Numbered from the stretch's first letter, positions 1 to 8,574 are shown. The stretch is DNA of 12,516 nucleotides from Bacillota bacterium (GCA_016282655.1 JAEELK010000071.1:1-12516); one strand, 5' to 3'. The notes: generated by a model not told the origin, from the letters alone. A program made the numbers and translations.

Positions 1-566
<566 letters not shown>

Positions 567-588
567 TCATACTAAAGATGAGAACGGA

Positions 589-1335
589 TTAGAAATTGAT
601 TATTTCGATCAGCGAGAGCGGGTCCAGACCGGCGCCGCCCACGAGTGCGCCGTCGATGTCCGGCATGTCCATGATCTCGCCGATGTTTCCCGGTTTGACG
701 CTGCCGCCGTACTGGATGCACATCTCCGACGCGGTCTTCCAGTCGTAGAGCTCCGCCAGCGCACTGCGGATGTAGGCGCACATGTCCTGCGCCTGATCGG
801 GCGTGGCGGTGCGGCCCGTGCCGATGGCCCAGAGCGGCTCGTATGCCACGGTGATCTGGACGGCCTGCTCCGCGGGGATCTCGTACAGGTCCTTGCGCAG
901 CTGCCCGGAGACCACGACGTACTCCCTGCCCTCTTCCCGCTCCGCGAGGCTCTCTCCCACGCAGAGGATGGGCAGGATGCCGTTGCGGAAGGCCGCCTTC
1001 AGCTTGCGGTTGATCAGCTCGTCGTCCTCGCCCAGCAGCGTCCGCCGCTCGGAATGGCCGATGATGCAGTAGTCCACGCCCAGCTCTTTCAGCATGGGCC
1101 CGGAGATCTCGCCGGTAAAGGCGCCTTTGTCTTCGTGGTAGAGGTTCTGGGCGCCGAGCTTCACGCCGCTGCCGGAGAGCGCCTCCTGCAGGGCCTGGAG
1201 CTGCAGGAACGGCGCGCAGATGGCCGTCTCCACGCCGCTCTTTTCGTAGTGCCGCAGGAACTCGCGCACGAAGGCCTTCGCCTCCCCGATGTTCTTGTTC
1301 ATCTTCCAATTGGCCGCGATAAAAGGTCTTCTCAT
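589..1335 (-). CDS. tpiA: Triosephosphate isomerase
   Basis: Interconverts dihydroxyacetone phosphate and glyceraldehyde 3-phosphate in the cytosol. The product is 248 residues, the normal length for this single-domain TIM barrel. Visible active-site residues: AANWKMN at 7-13 (N9, K11), the histidine in IIGHSERR (H94), the catalytic glutamate in VAYEPLWAIGTGRTA (E166) followed by flexible loop 6, and the phosphate-binding YGGSVKPGN at 209-217 and ALVGGAGL at 230-237. The start ATG lies 4 bp after the pgk stop, and its GGAG ribosome binding site falls inside the last pgk codons, so translation is probably coupled to pgk. No key residue is missing and nothing looks unusual. Confidence 0.98.
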   Translation of the reverse strand: MRRPFIAANWKMNKNIGEAKAFVREFLRHYEKSGVETAICAPFLQLQALQEALSGSGVKLGAQNLYHEDKGAFTGEISGPMLKELGVDYCIIGHSERRTLLGEDDELINRKLKAAFRNGILPILCVGESLAEREEGREYVVVSGQLRKDLYEIPAEQAVQITVAYEPLWAIGTGRTATPDQAQDMCAYIRSALAELYDWKTASEMCIQYGGSVKPGNIGEIMDMPDIDGALVGGAGLDPLSLIEIINF

Positions 1336-1339
1336 TTTA

Positions 1340-2530
1340 TTACTCCATGTCCTCCAGGCAGCTGATGCCCGGCAGATCTTTTCCTTCGATGAACTCCATG
1401 GAGGCGCCGCCGCCGGTGGAGATGTGCGTCATCAGATGGGCCGCGCCGGTCTCCGCCACGGCCGCCGCGGAATCGCCGCCGCCGATGATGGTGGTGCCGC
1501 CGCAGCGCGCCATGGCCTGCGCGACGGCGCGGGTGCCGGCCGCGAAGTTCTCCATCTCAAAGACGCCCATGGGACCGTTCCAGAAGATGGTGCGCGCCTT
1601 TTCGATCTCCCTGCTGAAGGCCTCCACGGTCTCCGGGCCGATGTCCAGACCCATCCAGCCCTCCGGGATGGCGTTCGCGGGGACCACTTTGTGGGCCGCG
1701 TCGTCGGAGAAGGCGTCCGCCGCCACCACGTCCGTCGGCAGCAGGAAGGAAACGTTCTTCTCCTTCGCCTCTGCCATCAGCTCCTTCGCCAGATCCAGCA
1801 GGTCCGCTTCCAGCTTGGAATCGCCGATCTCGCAGCCGGCAGCCTTCAGGAAGGTGAAGGCCATGCCGCCGCCGACCAGGATGCCGTCCGTTTTATTCAG
1901 AAGATTCTTGATGACGGGGATCTTGTCGCTGACCTTCGCCCCGCCGAGGATGGCCAGGAAGGGGCGCTCCGGCTCGTCGATGGCTCTGCCCAGGAAGCGG
2001 AGCTCCTTTTCGATCAGGAAGCCCATGCAGGAAGGCAGGTAATCCGCCACGCCTGCCGTGGAAGCGTGGGCCCGGTGGGCCGTCCCGAAGGCGTCGTTCA
2101 CGAAGACGTCCGCCAGCGAGGCGAGCTCCTTGGCGAAGGCGGGGTCGTTGTCCGTCTCCTCCTTGCGGAAGCGCACGTTCTCCAGGAGCATCACCTGCCC
2201 GGGCTGGAGGTTCTTCGCCGCGCTGCTGACCGACTCGTCCACCACGCCCGGCGAAGCCATAAAGACCACGGCGCCCTTGTTCAGCAGCGCGCCGAGCCGG
2301 ACCGCCACGGGCGCCAGGCTGTATTTCGGATCCGGGCTCCCCTTGGGACGGCCCAGATGAGAGAGCACGATGAGGGAAGCGCCCTGCTCCAGCAGATACT
2401 CGATGGTGGGCATCGCCGCCCGGATCCGGCTGTCATCCGTGATGACGCCGTCTTTCAGAGGCACGTTGAAATCACAGCGCAGAAGGACGCGCTTTCCGGC
2501 AAATGAAACGTCGCGGACCGTTTTTTTCAT
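1340..2530 (-). CDS. pgk: Phosphoglycerate kinase
   Basis: Transfers phosphate from 1,3-bisphosphoglycerate to ADP, the first ATP-yielding step of glycolysis. The product is 396 residues, the standard length. Seen: the N-terminal signature [11 protein letters not shown] (14-24), the substrate-binding SHLGRPKG (57-64), the [15 protein letters not shown] region, [12 protein letters not shown], and the C-terminal nucleotide-binding [10 protein letters not shown] and GGGDSAAA segments. The frame stays open for 49 more codons upstream, but the start at 2530 is preferred: it gives the conserved [12 protein letters not shown] N terminus and has GAGGAG about 8 bp upstream, while the extension would overlap the end of the neighbouring CNNM-type gene. 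The gap to that gene is 46 bp, without a clear terminator or promoter. gap, the usual upstream partner of pgk, is absent. Confidence 0.97.
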   Translation of the reverse strand: MKKTVRDVSFAGKRVLLRCDFNVPLKDGVITDDSRIRAAMPTIEYLLEQGASLIVLSHLGRPKGSPDPKYSLAPVAVRLGALLNKGAVVFMASPGVVDESVSSAAKNLQPGQVMLLENVRFRKEETDNDPAFAKELASLADVFVNDAFGTAHRAHASTAGVADYLPSCMGFLIEKELRFLGRAIDEPERPFLAILGGAKVSDKIPVIKNLLNKTDGILVGGGMAFTFLKAAGCEIGDSKLEADLLDLAKELMAEAKEKNVSFLLPTDVVAADAFSDDAAHKVVPANAIPEGWMGLDIGPETVEAFSREIEKARTIFWNGPMGVFEMENFAAGTRAVAQAMARCGGTTIIGGGDSAAAVAETGAAHLMTHISTGGGASMEFIEGKDLPGISCLEDME

Positions 2531-2576
2531 CTTGGATCTCCTCTTTTCTGAATCTGCGTTCTTGATTTGAGTCTTT

Positions 2577-3827
2577 TTATCTCGGCTCGGGGGCGAGCTG
2601 TCTGGGCAGGCGGCGGACTTCCACCTCTCCGACCCGGCGGTTCTCCACCCCGAGGACCTTGATCTGATAATTGCCAAAGCAGAAGCTGTCTCCGGGCTCC
2701 GGCAGGCGGCCCAGCGCTTCCATGATCCAGCCGCCCAGCGAGCTCATCTCCGAGCCGGTCTCCAGGCGGAAATAGCGGCTGAAATCGTCCAGCTCCATGC
2801 TGCCCTGGACGCGGTAGGTGGAGGCGTCCAGCTTGCGGAAGTTCTCTTCGACTTCGTCGTGCTCGTCCCAGATCTCTCCCACCAGCTCTTCCAGGATGTC
2901 TTCCATGGTGACGATGCCGTAGGTGCCGCCGTATTCGTCCAGGACCACCGCCACGTGGGACTGGTTCTCCTGGAGGCGCCGCAGCAGCACGCTGAGCTTG
3001 CTGGTGCGCAGCACGAAGACCACCGGGCTCAGCAGTTCCCGCAGGGGCTCCTCCGCTATGCCGGAGCCGACGTAGAAGTCCTTCTGATGCAGGACGCCGA
3101 TGATCTCGTCGATGTCCTCTTCATAGACCAGCAGGCGGGAGAACTTGCTCTCCCGAAAGACCCTGGCCACTTCCTCCTTCTCCGCGTCCACCGGGACCGC
3201 CACCAGATCCACCCGGTGCGTCAGGATGTCCTCGGCGTCCAGGTCCGTGAATTCGATGACGTTGCGCAGCAGCTCTCCTTCGTTTTCGTCGATGCTGCCC
3301 TGCTGCTCCACCTCGTTGACCAGCGTGAGCAGCTCCTCCTGCGAGATGCCCCGGCGCTCTGGCTTCATCAGGCGGAAGATCAGGCGCTTCCACGCCGAGA
3401 AGAGCGCGTTGACCGGCGCGCAGAGCTTCATGAGCAGCCCGATGAAGGGCGCGGAGAACATGGCGAAGCGCTCCGGCGATTCCTTGGCGATGCTCTTGGG
3501 GGTCACTTCGCCGAAGATCAGCACCAGCACGGTGATGACGACGGTGGACACGGTCGCCCCGAGGTCGCCCCAGATGCGCACGCAGAGGATGGTCGCCAGG
3601 GTCGCCATGGCGATGTTGACCAGGTTGTTGCCCACCAGGATGGTGGAGAGCAGCTGGTCGTAACGTTCTTCCAGCGCGAGCGCGCGGGCGGCCCGCCGGT
3701 CGCCTTTGTCCGCCATGGTCCGCAGCCTCGTCCGATTCAGGGAGGAGAAGGCGGTCTCCGTGGCGGAGAAATAGGAGGAGCAGAGGATCAGGGCGGCGAT
3801 GATGAGGATATAAGCCCAGTTTGGCAT
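2577..3827 (-). CDS. CNNM/HlyC-family membrane protein with CBS pair
   Basis: A 416-residue integral membrane protein of the family often annotated hemolysin C, TlyC or CorC; its better-studied members are CNNM/MpfA-type proteins linked to Mg2+ export and homeostasis. Seen: an N-terminal DUF21/CNNM membrane domain (about 1-175) with [18 protein letters not shown] (18-35), [14 protein letters not shown] (66-79) and [11 protein letters not shown] (104-114); a CBS-domain pair (about 200-315) with conserved [20 protein letters not shown] (291-310) followed by [12 protein letters not shown]; and a C-terminal CorC/HlyC transporter-associated domain (about 333-406). The start lies 8 bp after the hom stop, with a GGAGG inside the end of hom. 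Placement directly before pgk is unusual. The precise transported ion cannot be read from sequence; the hemolysin label is historical and should not be taken literally. Confidence 0.92.
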   Translation of the reverse strand: MPNWAYILIIAALILCSSYFSATETAFSSLNRTRLRTMADKGDRRAARALALEERYDQLLSTILVGNNLVNIAMATLATILCVRIWGDLGATVSTVVITVLVLIFGEVTPKSIAKESPERFAMFSAPFIGLLMKLCAPVNALFSAWKRLIFRLMKPERRGISQEELLTLVNEVEQQGSIDENEGELLRNVIEFTDLDAEDILTHRVDLVAVPVDAEKEEVARVFRESKFSRLLVYEEDIDEIIGVLHQKDFYVGSGIAEEPLRELLSPVVFVLRTSKLSVLLRRLQENQSHVAVVLDEYGGTYGIVTMEDILEELVGEIWDEHDEVEENFRKLDASTYRVQGSMELDDFSRYFRLETGSEMSSLGGWIMEALGRLPEPGDSFCFGNYQIKVLGVENRRVGEVEVRRLPRQLAPEPR

Positions 3828-3835
3828 AAAGCGCC

Positions 3836-4849
3836 CTATGCCTCCGCGGGCCCGCCCGCCACGACCAGATCGTAGGCCGCGCCCTTGGCGATCTCCTTGC
3901 CCACTTCGATGAGGTCTCCCCAGACGGCGGAAGCCGTGGGCAGCGCGCCGGCGCCGCGGCCGTAGAACATCAGCTCGTCCACCGCGTTGCCCTTCAGGAA
4001 GACCGCGTTGAATTCATTGTTGACGCCGGCCAGCGGATGCTCCTTCGGAAGGAGCGTGGGCCGCACGCTGTATTCCAGGCCCTTGTCCGTCTTCGCGGCC
4101 CGGGCGATGAGCTTGATCTTGCAGCCCTGCTCTTTGGCGGCGGCGATGTCCGCCCCGCTGATGCGGCTGATGCCCTCGGTGGGGATGTCCTTCGGCAGCA
4201 CCCGCGCGCCGAAGACCAGCGAAAGCAGGATGGAGAGCTTGTTCGCGGCGTCGATGCCTTCCACGTCCGCCGTGGGATCCGGCTCCGCGAAGCCCAGCTC
4301 CTGCGCCTTTTTCAGAACGTCCGCGTAGTCCGCGCCCTCCTCCGTCATGTGCGTGAGGATGTAGTTGGTGGTGCCGTTCAGGATGCCCATCAGCTCCTGA
4401 TACTCGTTGCCCTGCAGGGACTGCTCGATGGCGTGCAGGATGGGGATGCCGCCGGCCACGCTGGCCTCGTAGCGGAAGAGCACTTTGTTCCGCTCCGCCG
4501 CCTCGCGCAGCGCTTCATAGTCCGCGGCGACCGCGGCCTTGTTGGCGGTGACCACGTGTTTGCCGGCGTTCATGGCCGCGAGCAGATGTCTGCCTTCGTC
4601 CGGCCGTCCGAGCACGCCGACGATCACCTGGATCTCCGGATCTTCGTAGAGGTCCTCCGGGCGGTCCGTGAGCCGCTCCGCGGGCACGGCGCGCTTTCTG
4701 CCGAGGTCGCGCACCGCCACCTTCGCGATCTCAAAATCGAGGCCGGTCTTCGCCGCGATGCTCTCGCGGTTCATCTGCAGCAGCTGCCAGACGCCGCCGC
4801 CCACCGTGCCGAGCCCCATCAGGCCGATCTTGATCTGCTTGCGTTCCAT
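3836..4849 (-). CDS. hom: Homoserine dehydrogenase, short form without ACT domain
   Basis: Reduces aspartate semialdehyde to homoserine with NAD(P)H, the branch point to threonine and methionine. Seen: a Rossmann fold start GLMGLGTVGGGV (9-20), the HVVTANKAAVA segment (98-108, K104), the substrate-domain motif GILNGTTNYILT (155-166), and the family signature GFAEPDPTADVEGIDAANKL (186-205), with the aspartate D200 and lysine K204 expected at the catalytic site. Length is 337 residues, whereas many Firmicute enzymes are about 400-440 because of a C-terminal regulatory ACT domain. Here the protein ends soon after the substrate domain, so threonine feedback through that domain is not possible. 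The ATG lies 1 bp after the upstream stop, with AGGAGG inside the end of that gene, suggesting translational coupling. No thr, asd or lysC gene is adjacent. Confidence 0.95.
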   Translation of the reverse strand: MERKQIKIGLMGLGTVGGGVWQLLQMNRESIAAKTGLDFEIAKVAVRDLGRKRAVPAERLTDRPEDLYEDPEIQVIVGVLGRPDEGRHLLAAMNAGKHVVTANKAAVAADYEALREAAERNKVLFRYEASVAGGIPILHAIEQSLQGNEYQELMGILNGTTNYILTHMTEEGADYADVLKKAQELGFAEPDPTADVEGIDAANKLSILLSLVFGARVLPKDIPTEGISRISGADIAAAKEQGCKIKLIARAAKTDKGLEYSVRPTLLPKEHPLAGVNNEFNAVFLKGNAVDELMFYGRGAGALPTASAVWGDLIEVGKEIAKGAAYDLVVAGGPAEA

Positions 4850-4850
4850 C

Positions 4851-5753
4851 TTACGATTCCTCCTCTTCCGCCTTGACGCGCCTGCGGCCCGTGCCGCCGC
4901 GCCTGGTCTTTCTGACCGGCGTTTCCTTCACTTCTTTTTCCTTCAAATAGATCTGACGGTTGCTCCCCTGCTGCACCCACTGGGTCTCCACGTCGCCGAG
5001 CGACTCCAGGAAGTTGGTCAGCTTCTTGTGGCCGTAGTTGCGGATGTCGAAGTCCGGGTAGCGCTTCAGCAGCATGTTCGCCACGTCGCTCACGCCGACC
5101 AGGCCCTCCGCGTCCGAGTTCTCGCGCACGATGTTCAGGACGGCGTCGTGGATGGTCGCCAGAGGCGTCATCTCCGCCTCCTCCGCCGCGTCCTCCGCGC
5201 CTTCGAAGCCCTCCGGCAGCGGGATGCTCAGTTTCTTTTTCACCTCTTCGCTGCGGGAGCGGATCAGCTGGCTCTTGAAGCCCTCCGGCAGGCTCTTGGC
5301 ATCCGAGGCCTTCGGCTGGCTGGCCAGGACGTCCAGGTATTTGAACTTGTTGCAGGCGGCCACGAAGGCCTTCGGGGTCTTCTTCTCTCCCATGCCCAGC
5401 ACGTTCATGCCGGATTCGCGCAGCCGCGCCGCGAGGCGGGTGAAATCGCTGTCCGAGGTGACCAGGCAGAAGCCGTCCACGTTGCCGGAATAGAGGATGT
5501 CCATGGCGTCGATGATCATGGCAGCGTCCGTGGCGTTCTTGCCCGTGGTATAGCCGTACTGCTGCATGGGGATGACGGAATAGTCCAGCAGCACCTTCTT
5601 CCAGCCGGCGAAGGACGTCTTCGTCCAGTCGCCATAGATGCGCTTATAAGTTGCGACGCCTTCGTTGGAGACCTCGTCCAGGATGAGTTTGATGTAGCGG
5701 TCCGAGACGTTGTCCGCGTCGATGAGTACGGCGTAGCGCCGCTCATTTGCCAT
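4851..5753 (-). CDS. NYN-domain (PIN-like) nuclease with OST-HTH/LOTUS domain
   Basis: A 300-residue cytosolic protein. Residues 1-145 form a NYN/LabA-like domain of the PIN-like nuclease superfamily, with the expected acidic metal-binding positions: IDADN (D12, D14), TDAAM (D76) and VTSDSDFTRL (D101, D103). A charged linker (about 146-195) leads to an OST-HTH/LOTUS-like winged-helix segment (about 196-272, including YGHKKLTNFLESL and the terminal RQIYL strand). The tail is basic then acidic (RKTRRGGTGRRR, then EEEES). Established: NYN domains are predicted or shown RNases and LOTUS domains bind RNA in several systems. Inferred: this protein binds and cleaves or processes RNA; the target is unknown. 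The start has an ideal AGGAGG seven bases upstream. It sits 18 bp after lgt and 1 bp before hom, so it is firmly part of the leftward unit. Confidence 0.9.
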   Translation of the reverse strand: MANERRYAVLIDADNVSDRYIKLILDEVSNEGVATYKRIYGDWTKTSFAGWKKVLLDYSVIPMQQYGYTTGKNATDAAMIIDAMDILYSGNVDGFCLVTSDSDFTRLAARLRESGMNVLGMGEKKTPKAFVAACNKFKYLDVLASQPKASDAKSLPEGFKSQLIRSRSEEVKKKLSIPLPEGFEGAEDAAEEAEMTPLATIHDAVLNIVRENSDAEGLVGVSDVANMLLKRYPDFDIRNYGHKKLTNFLESLGDVETQWVQQGSNRQIYLKEKEVKETPVRKTRRGGTGRRRVKAEEEES

Positions 5754-5771
5754 AAAATACCTCCTTAAAAA

Positions 5772-6539
5772 CTATCTGCGGTATGGCGCCAGGCGCGTCT
5801 TTTCGCGCCGACGCAGGAAGAGATACAAAACAAGAGCGATCACGAAGGCGGCCGCGCTGAAGACCTGCGCCATCTTCAGGCCGCCCAGCATGAGGCTGTC
5901 CGTGCGCAGCCCCTCCACCAGGAAGCGCTCCAGCGAATAGAGCATGACGTAGAGCAGGAAGATCTGCCCCGCGAAGCGCTGCCGCCTGGAGAACCAGATC
6001 AGGAAGAGGCTCAGGCAGAAGCACCAGAGCGATTCGTACAGGAAGGTCGGATGGACCAGCTGCCCGTCCACGAGGATGGCCCAGGGAAGGTCCGTCGGCC
6101 CGCCGTGCGCCTCGCTGTTGAAGTAGTTGCCCCAGCGCCCGATGGCCTGCGCCATGGCCAGCGCGGGGCCGTAGAGATCCAGGGCGTCCAGCGCGCGGAT
6201 CTTCCGGAAGCGGCAGACCAGATAGCCGCCCAGGATGCCGAAGAGCAGACCGCCGTGGATGGCCAGCCCGCCGCCGCGCAGGTTCAGGATCCGCGCGACG
6301 CTGCCCGCGTAGTCGCTCCAGTTGAACGCTACGTAGTAGAGGCGCGCGCCGACCACGCCGCAGAGGATGCCGACCAGCGTAAGATCCATGGTGTGGTCCG
6401 GCTCGATGCCGTAGCGCCCGGCTCTGAAATAGGCGAGCCCCAGGGCGGCGAGCATGCCGCAGGCCACGCAGATGCCGTACCAGCGGACGTCTATGCCGAA
6501 GAGCGTGAATGCGATGGGATCCGGGGTCCCGAGGATCAT
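5772..6539 (-). CDS. lgt: Prolipoprotein diacylglyceryl transferase
   Basis: Moves a diacylglyceryl group from phosphatidylglycerol to the lipobox cysteine of prelipoproteins at the cytoplasmic membrane, the first step of lipoprotein maturation. The product is 255 residues and strongly hydrophobic, with about seven membrane segments. Family motifs seen: VRWYGICVACG near the N terminus, GGLAIHGGLLFG (around 89-100), the Lgt signature GRWGNYFNSEAHGGPTDLPW (around 135-154) with its essential arginine and asparagine, HPTFLYES, and ERFLVEGLRTDSL near the C terminus. A longer reading frame begins 14 codons upstream, but ATG 6539 is chosen because AGGAGG lies six bases before it and the sequence then begins at the family's usual position. 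It is the first gene of the leftward unit. The long basic C-terminal tail (RRREKTRLAPYRR) is cytosolic by the positive-inside rule. Confidence 0.97.
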   Translation of the reverse strand: MILGTPDPIAFTLFGIDVRWYGICVACGMLAALGLAYFRAGRYGIEPDHTMDLTLVGILCGVVGARLYYVAFNWSDYAGSVARILNLRGGGLAIHGGLLFGILGGYLVCRFRKIRALDALDLYGPALAMAQAIGRWGNYFNSEAHGGPTDLPWAILVDGQLVHPTFLYESLWCFCLSLFLIWFSRRQRFAGQIFLLYVMLYSLERFLVEGLRTDSLMLGGLKMAQVFSAAAFVIALVLYLFLRRREKTRLAPYRR

Positions 6540-6591
6540 GGCTGCCTCCTGTGCGTGTGATCGGGGTGATGGACAGACCACCTCTATTTAT

Positions 6592-6600
6592 AATATAGCA
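6592..6600 (-). promoter_or_regulatory. Extended -10 promoter for the lgt-to-eno unit
   Basis: Read leftward, the sequence is TGC-TATATT, an extended -10 element (TGn plus five of six matches to TATAAT), about 53 bp before the lgt start. An AT-rich stretch with T-runs lies upstream (about 6601-6628) and no convincing -35 is seen at 17 bp spacing, which fits an extended -10 type. Overlapping A/T-rich hexamers make the exact -10 choice uncertain. Confidence 0.5.
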
Positions 6601-6629
6601 CAAAAATCGTCAGAAAAAACCGTTAATTT

Positions 6630-6659
6630 GCGGATGCGTGTCCGCGGCGGAAAGCGGAC
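6630..6659. repeat. Overlapping inverted repeats between divergent promoters
   Basis: GTCCGC (6640-6645) and GCGGAC (6654-6659) form a perfect 6-bp dyad with an 8-bp loop. GCGGA (6630-6634) can instead pair with TCCGC (6641-6645). The middle arm is thus shared by two competing structures. They lie between the leftward and rightward promoters, about 30-40 bp from each, where an operator could sit. GC-rich DNA makes such short dyads common, so function is uncertain. Confidence 0.3.
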
Positions 6660-6698
6660 GGACCGCGCGTATTCTCGCCGCACTGGTCTCCGGGACTC

Positions 6699-6727
6699 TT
6701 GTCAAACAGAAACGCCTGCGTTACAAT
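6699..6727 (+). promoter_or_regulatory. Sigma-A promoter for the HTH-kinase pair
   Basis: TTGTCA (6699-6704, five of six matches to TTGACA), exactly 17 bp, then TACAAT (6722-6727, five of six matches to TATAAT). The predicted transcript would start near 6734, leaving a leader of about 50 bases with AAAGGAG at 6765-6771 before the ATG at 6783. No comparable promoter is seen elsewhere before the gene. Confidence 0.75.
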
Positions 6728-6782
6728 CAGCGTTGACACAAAAGGACTCCGCTCCCCGCGGATGAAAGGAGCTCTCCCGACC

Positions 6783-7241
6783 ATGGAAAAGCAAAACGCC
6801 ACCCTCTCCACGCAGGAGCTCTGGGATCGCCTTTTTCAGTCGCCCAGCCCGGATCGTTATCTGGCAGAGCACAGCTCCGGCAGTTCTCTGCCCGACTTCC
6901 CGGATTACATCACAGAACTCTGCCGTTCCCATAACACAAAGCCGGAACAGGTCCTCCGCCGCGGCGGCATAGACAGCTCCTTCGGGCACAGGCTCTTTTC
7001 CGGCGCCAGAAAGCCCTCCCGGGATACGGTCCTGCAGCTGGCGTTCGGCTTTGGCCTGCTTCCCTGCGAGGCCCAGGAGCTCCTGAAGGTGGCCCGCGCC
7101 TCCGCGCTGCATCCCAGGGTGCGCCGCGACGCGGTCATCGCATGGTGCCTGGACCGCCGCCTCTCCCTGGAGGACGCGCAGGAAGCGCTCTACGACAGCC
7201 ATCTTCCCCTCCTGGGAGGAGAAAAGAATGGGACGCGATGA
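6783..7241 (+). CDS. XRE-like helix-turn-helix regulator, partner of the kinase
   Basis: A 152-residue soluble protein. Residues about 38-108 look like an XRE/Cro-type helix-turn-helix: a helix around DYITELC, then the turn and recognition region VLRRGGIDSSFGHRLFSGARKPSRDTV, then hydrophobic LQLAFGFGLLPCEAQELLKVA. A second helical block (about 111-140, RRDAVIAWCLDRRLSLEDAQ) follows. From memory, similar small regulators precede Ser/Thr kinase genes in Clostridia; this cannot be checked here. The start at 6783 is supported by AAAGGAG 11 bp upstream. An in-frame ATG at 6762 has no ribosome binding site, and still earlier starts would lie inside the promoter. The stop codon lies 14 bp inside the kinase gene, so the two are very likely translated together. 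Whether it binds DNA at its own promoter, or is a kinase substrate, is unknown. Confidence 0.75.
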   Translation: MEKQNATLSTQELWDRLFQSPSPDRYLAEHSSGSSLPDFPDYITELCRSHNTKPEQVLRRGGIDSSFGHRLFSGARKPSRDTVLQLAFGFGLLPCEAQELLKVARASALHPRVRRDAVIAWCLDRRLSLEDAQEALYDSHLPLLGGEKNGTR

Positions 7242-8574
7242 CCTTGCCGCCCTGAACAGGGCCTACGACGCTCTGCCCTGGCCGGAAGCCTTCGCTGCGC
7301 GCTACACCCTTTTGGAATGCCTGGCGGAACGCAACGGCGTGGAGACCTTCCTCGCGCAGGACCGCAGCGGACAGCTCTGCGTCGCGAAACTATACGACAA
7401 GACCGTCTGGTCTCCCCAGCAGGGCAGCCGCCTCCTCGCGGAGCTGGATCACGAAGGCCTCCCCCGGCAGCTCGCGAGCTTTGAAAACGAAGCCTATTTC
7501 GCGACGGTGCGGGAATACGCGGAAGGCCTTCCTCTGGACCGTTACGCCGCGGAGCATCCCTGCGGCGAGGAAGAGCTCATCGGGATCGGCGCCCGTCTCT
7601 GCGAGATCCTCGCATACCTCCACGGGCAGCCGGAGCCGGTGGTCCACCGGGACATCAAGCCCTCGAACGTCATCCGCAGGCCGGACGGGAGCCTGGTCCT
7701 CATCGACTTCGACATCGCGCGCAGGCATCACGCTTCCGAAGAGAACGACACCTGCGTCTTCGGCACGCGTTCTTACGCGCCGCCGGAGCAATACGGCTTT
7801 GCGCAGACGGACGCCAGGACGGATCTTTACGCGCTCGGCGTTCTGCTGCGTTCCCTCCTGCCGGACAAAGCCGCCGTGAGCGAGCGGCTCGCCAGGGTCC
7901 TGCGCAGGTGCACCGCCTTCTCCCCGGACGACCGCTACCCTGACGCGCTCCGGCTGAAGAAGGCCCTGCTTACCGCCGCGCCCGCCTCCCGCAGGCGCCG
8001 GGGCGCCTTCCTCCTGCTGGCCCTGCTCCTGCTCGCCGCCCTTTCGGGGCTCGCGCTCCGGCAGCACGCGAAAGCCGGCGCTCCCGCATTCGATGCGGAC
8101 ATCGTCCCCGCCTACGTCTCCGATGAGGCGCGCATCGCGGACGCCGTCGCTTACATGCGGGAAAAGTACGATACGGAGCTCTTTTCGGCCTCGGACGATC
8201 TGGCGACCGTCGGCCTGCTGCGGCAGTGCCTCATCGAATGCTACGGCCTGGACCGGGACTATGTGTACGGCATCAACACGGAGATGCCGCAGGAAAGCGA
8301 CGCTTTTTTCCTTCCCTGGGGCTGGGACGACGGACAGGATCTGGACCGTGATCCCGCCTTCTATGCCGCGCTGAAGGTCCACGACCCCTCCCTCGTGGCG
8401 GACTGGTCCTCCCTGCGGGACGACAACGGCTTTTATCCCGGCGTCCGCGTGGCCATGGCCTTCGCGGCGGAGCACGGGCTGCTGGAAGGCGCCAATCAGC
8501 CGGGCGATATCTCCGTCGGCGAGCTGGCCCTCCTCTTCGCGAACGTGGACCGTTACTTTGAGGCGGCCCGCTGA
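7228..8574 (+). CDS. Membrane Ser/Thr protein kinase with SLH-like outer domain
   Basis: A 448-residue Hanks-type kinase. Residues about 25-250 form the kinase domain: VAKLYD with ATP-binding lysine K54, a helix-C glutamate candidate E72, catalytic loop HRDIKPSN (140-147, D142 and N147), metal-binding LIDFDIAR (D160; DFD in place of DFG), and activation-segment end GTRSYAPPEQYG (179-190), followed by DLYALGVLL. The glycine-rich loop is degenerate (LAERNGVETFLA). SRRRR (254-258) precedes one membrane helix (about 259-277), so the kinase is inside and the last 170 residues outside. There are no PASTA repeats. The end (402-445) has AFAAEHGLLEG and ISVGELALLFA, resembling one degenerate SLH repeat. 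AGGAG at 7216-7220 precedes the ATG. It overlaps the HTH gene by 14 bp. Ligand and substrate are unknown; the active-site residues suggest a working enzyme. Confidence 0.92.
   Translation: MGRDDLAALNRAYDALPWPEAFAARYTLLECLAERNGVETFLAQDRSGQLCVAKLYDKTVWSPQQGSRLLAELDHEGLPRQLASFENEAYFATVREYAEGLPLDRYAAEHPCGEEELIGIGARLCEILAYLHGQPEPVVHRDIKPSNVIRRPDGSLVLIDFDIARRHHASEENDTCVFGTRSYAPPEQYGFAQTDARTDLYALGVLLRSLLPDKAAVSERLARVLRRCTAFSPDDRYPDALRLKKALLTAAPASRRRRGAFLLLALLLLAALSGLALRQHAKAGAPAFDADIVPAYVSDEARIADAVAYMREKYDTELFSASDDLATVGLLRQCLIECYGLDRDYVYGINTEMPQESDAFFLPWGWDDGQDLDRDPAFYAALKVHDPSLVADWSSLRDDNGFYPGVRVAMAFAAEHGLLEGANQPGDISVGELALLFANVDRYFEAAR

Noticed and set aside
1289..2506. Long open frame on the + strand opposite pgk (about 405 codons)
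   Set aside because: It lies antisense to a clear pgk gene; the product is rich in H, R, D, V and A without domain motifs, as expected of a mirror frame in GC-rich DNA.
2859..3875. 338-codon + strand frame opposite the CNNM-type gene
   Set aside because: The product is low-complexity in H, D, Q and R with no family motif; the opposite strand has all CNNM/CBS signatures.
6733..6738. Perfect TTGACA as an alternative -35 for the HTH gene
   Set aside because: No -10-like hexamer occurs 15-19 bp downstream; that stretch is GC-rich (CTCCCCGCGG). The promoter at 6699-6727 is much better.
6699..6782. Upstream extension of the HTH gene from a TTG at 6699
   Set aside because: It would start translation on the -35 box of the promoter, so it cannot be in the transcript; there is no ribosome binding site.
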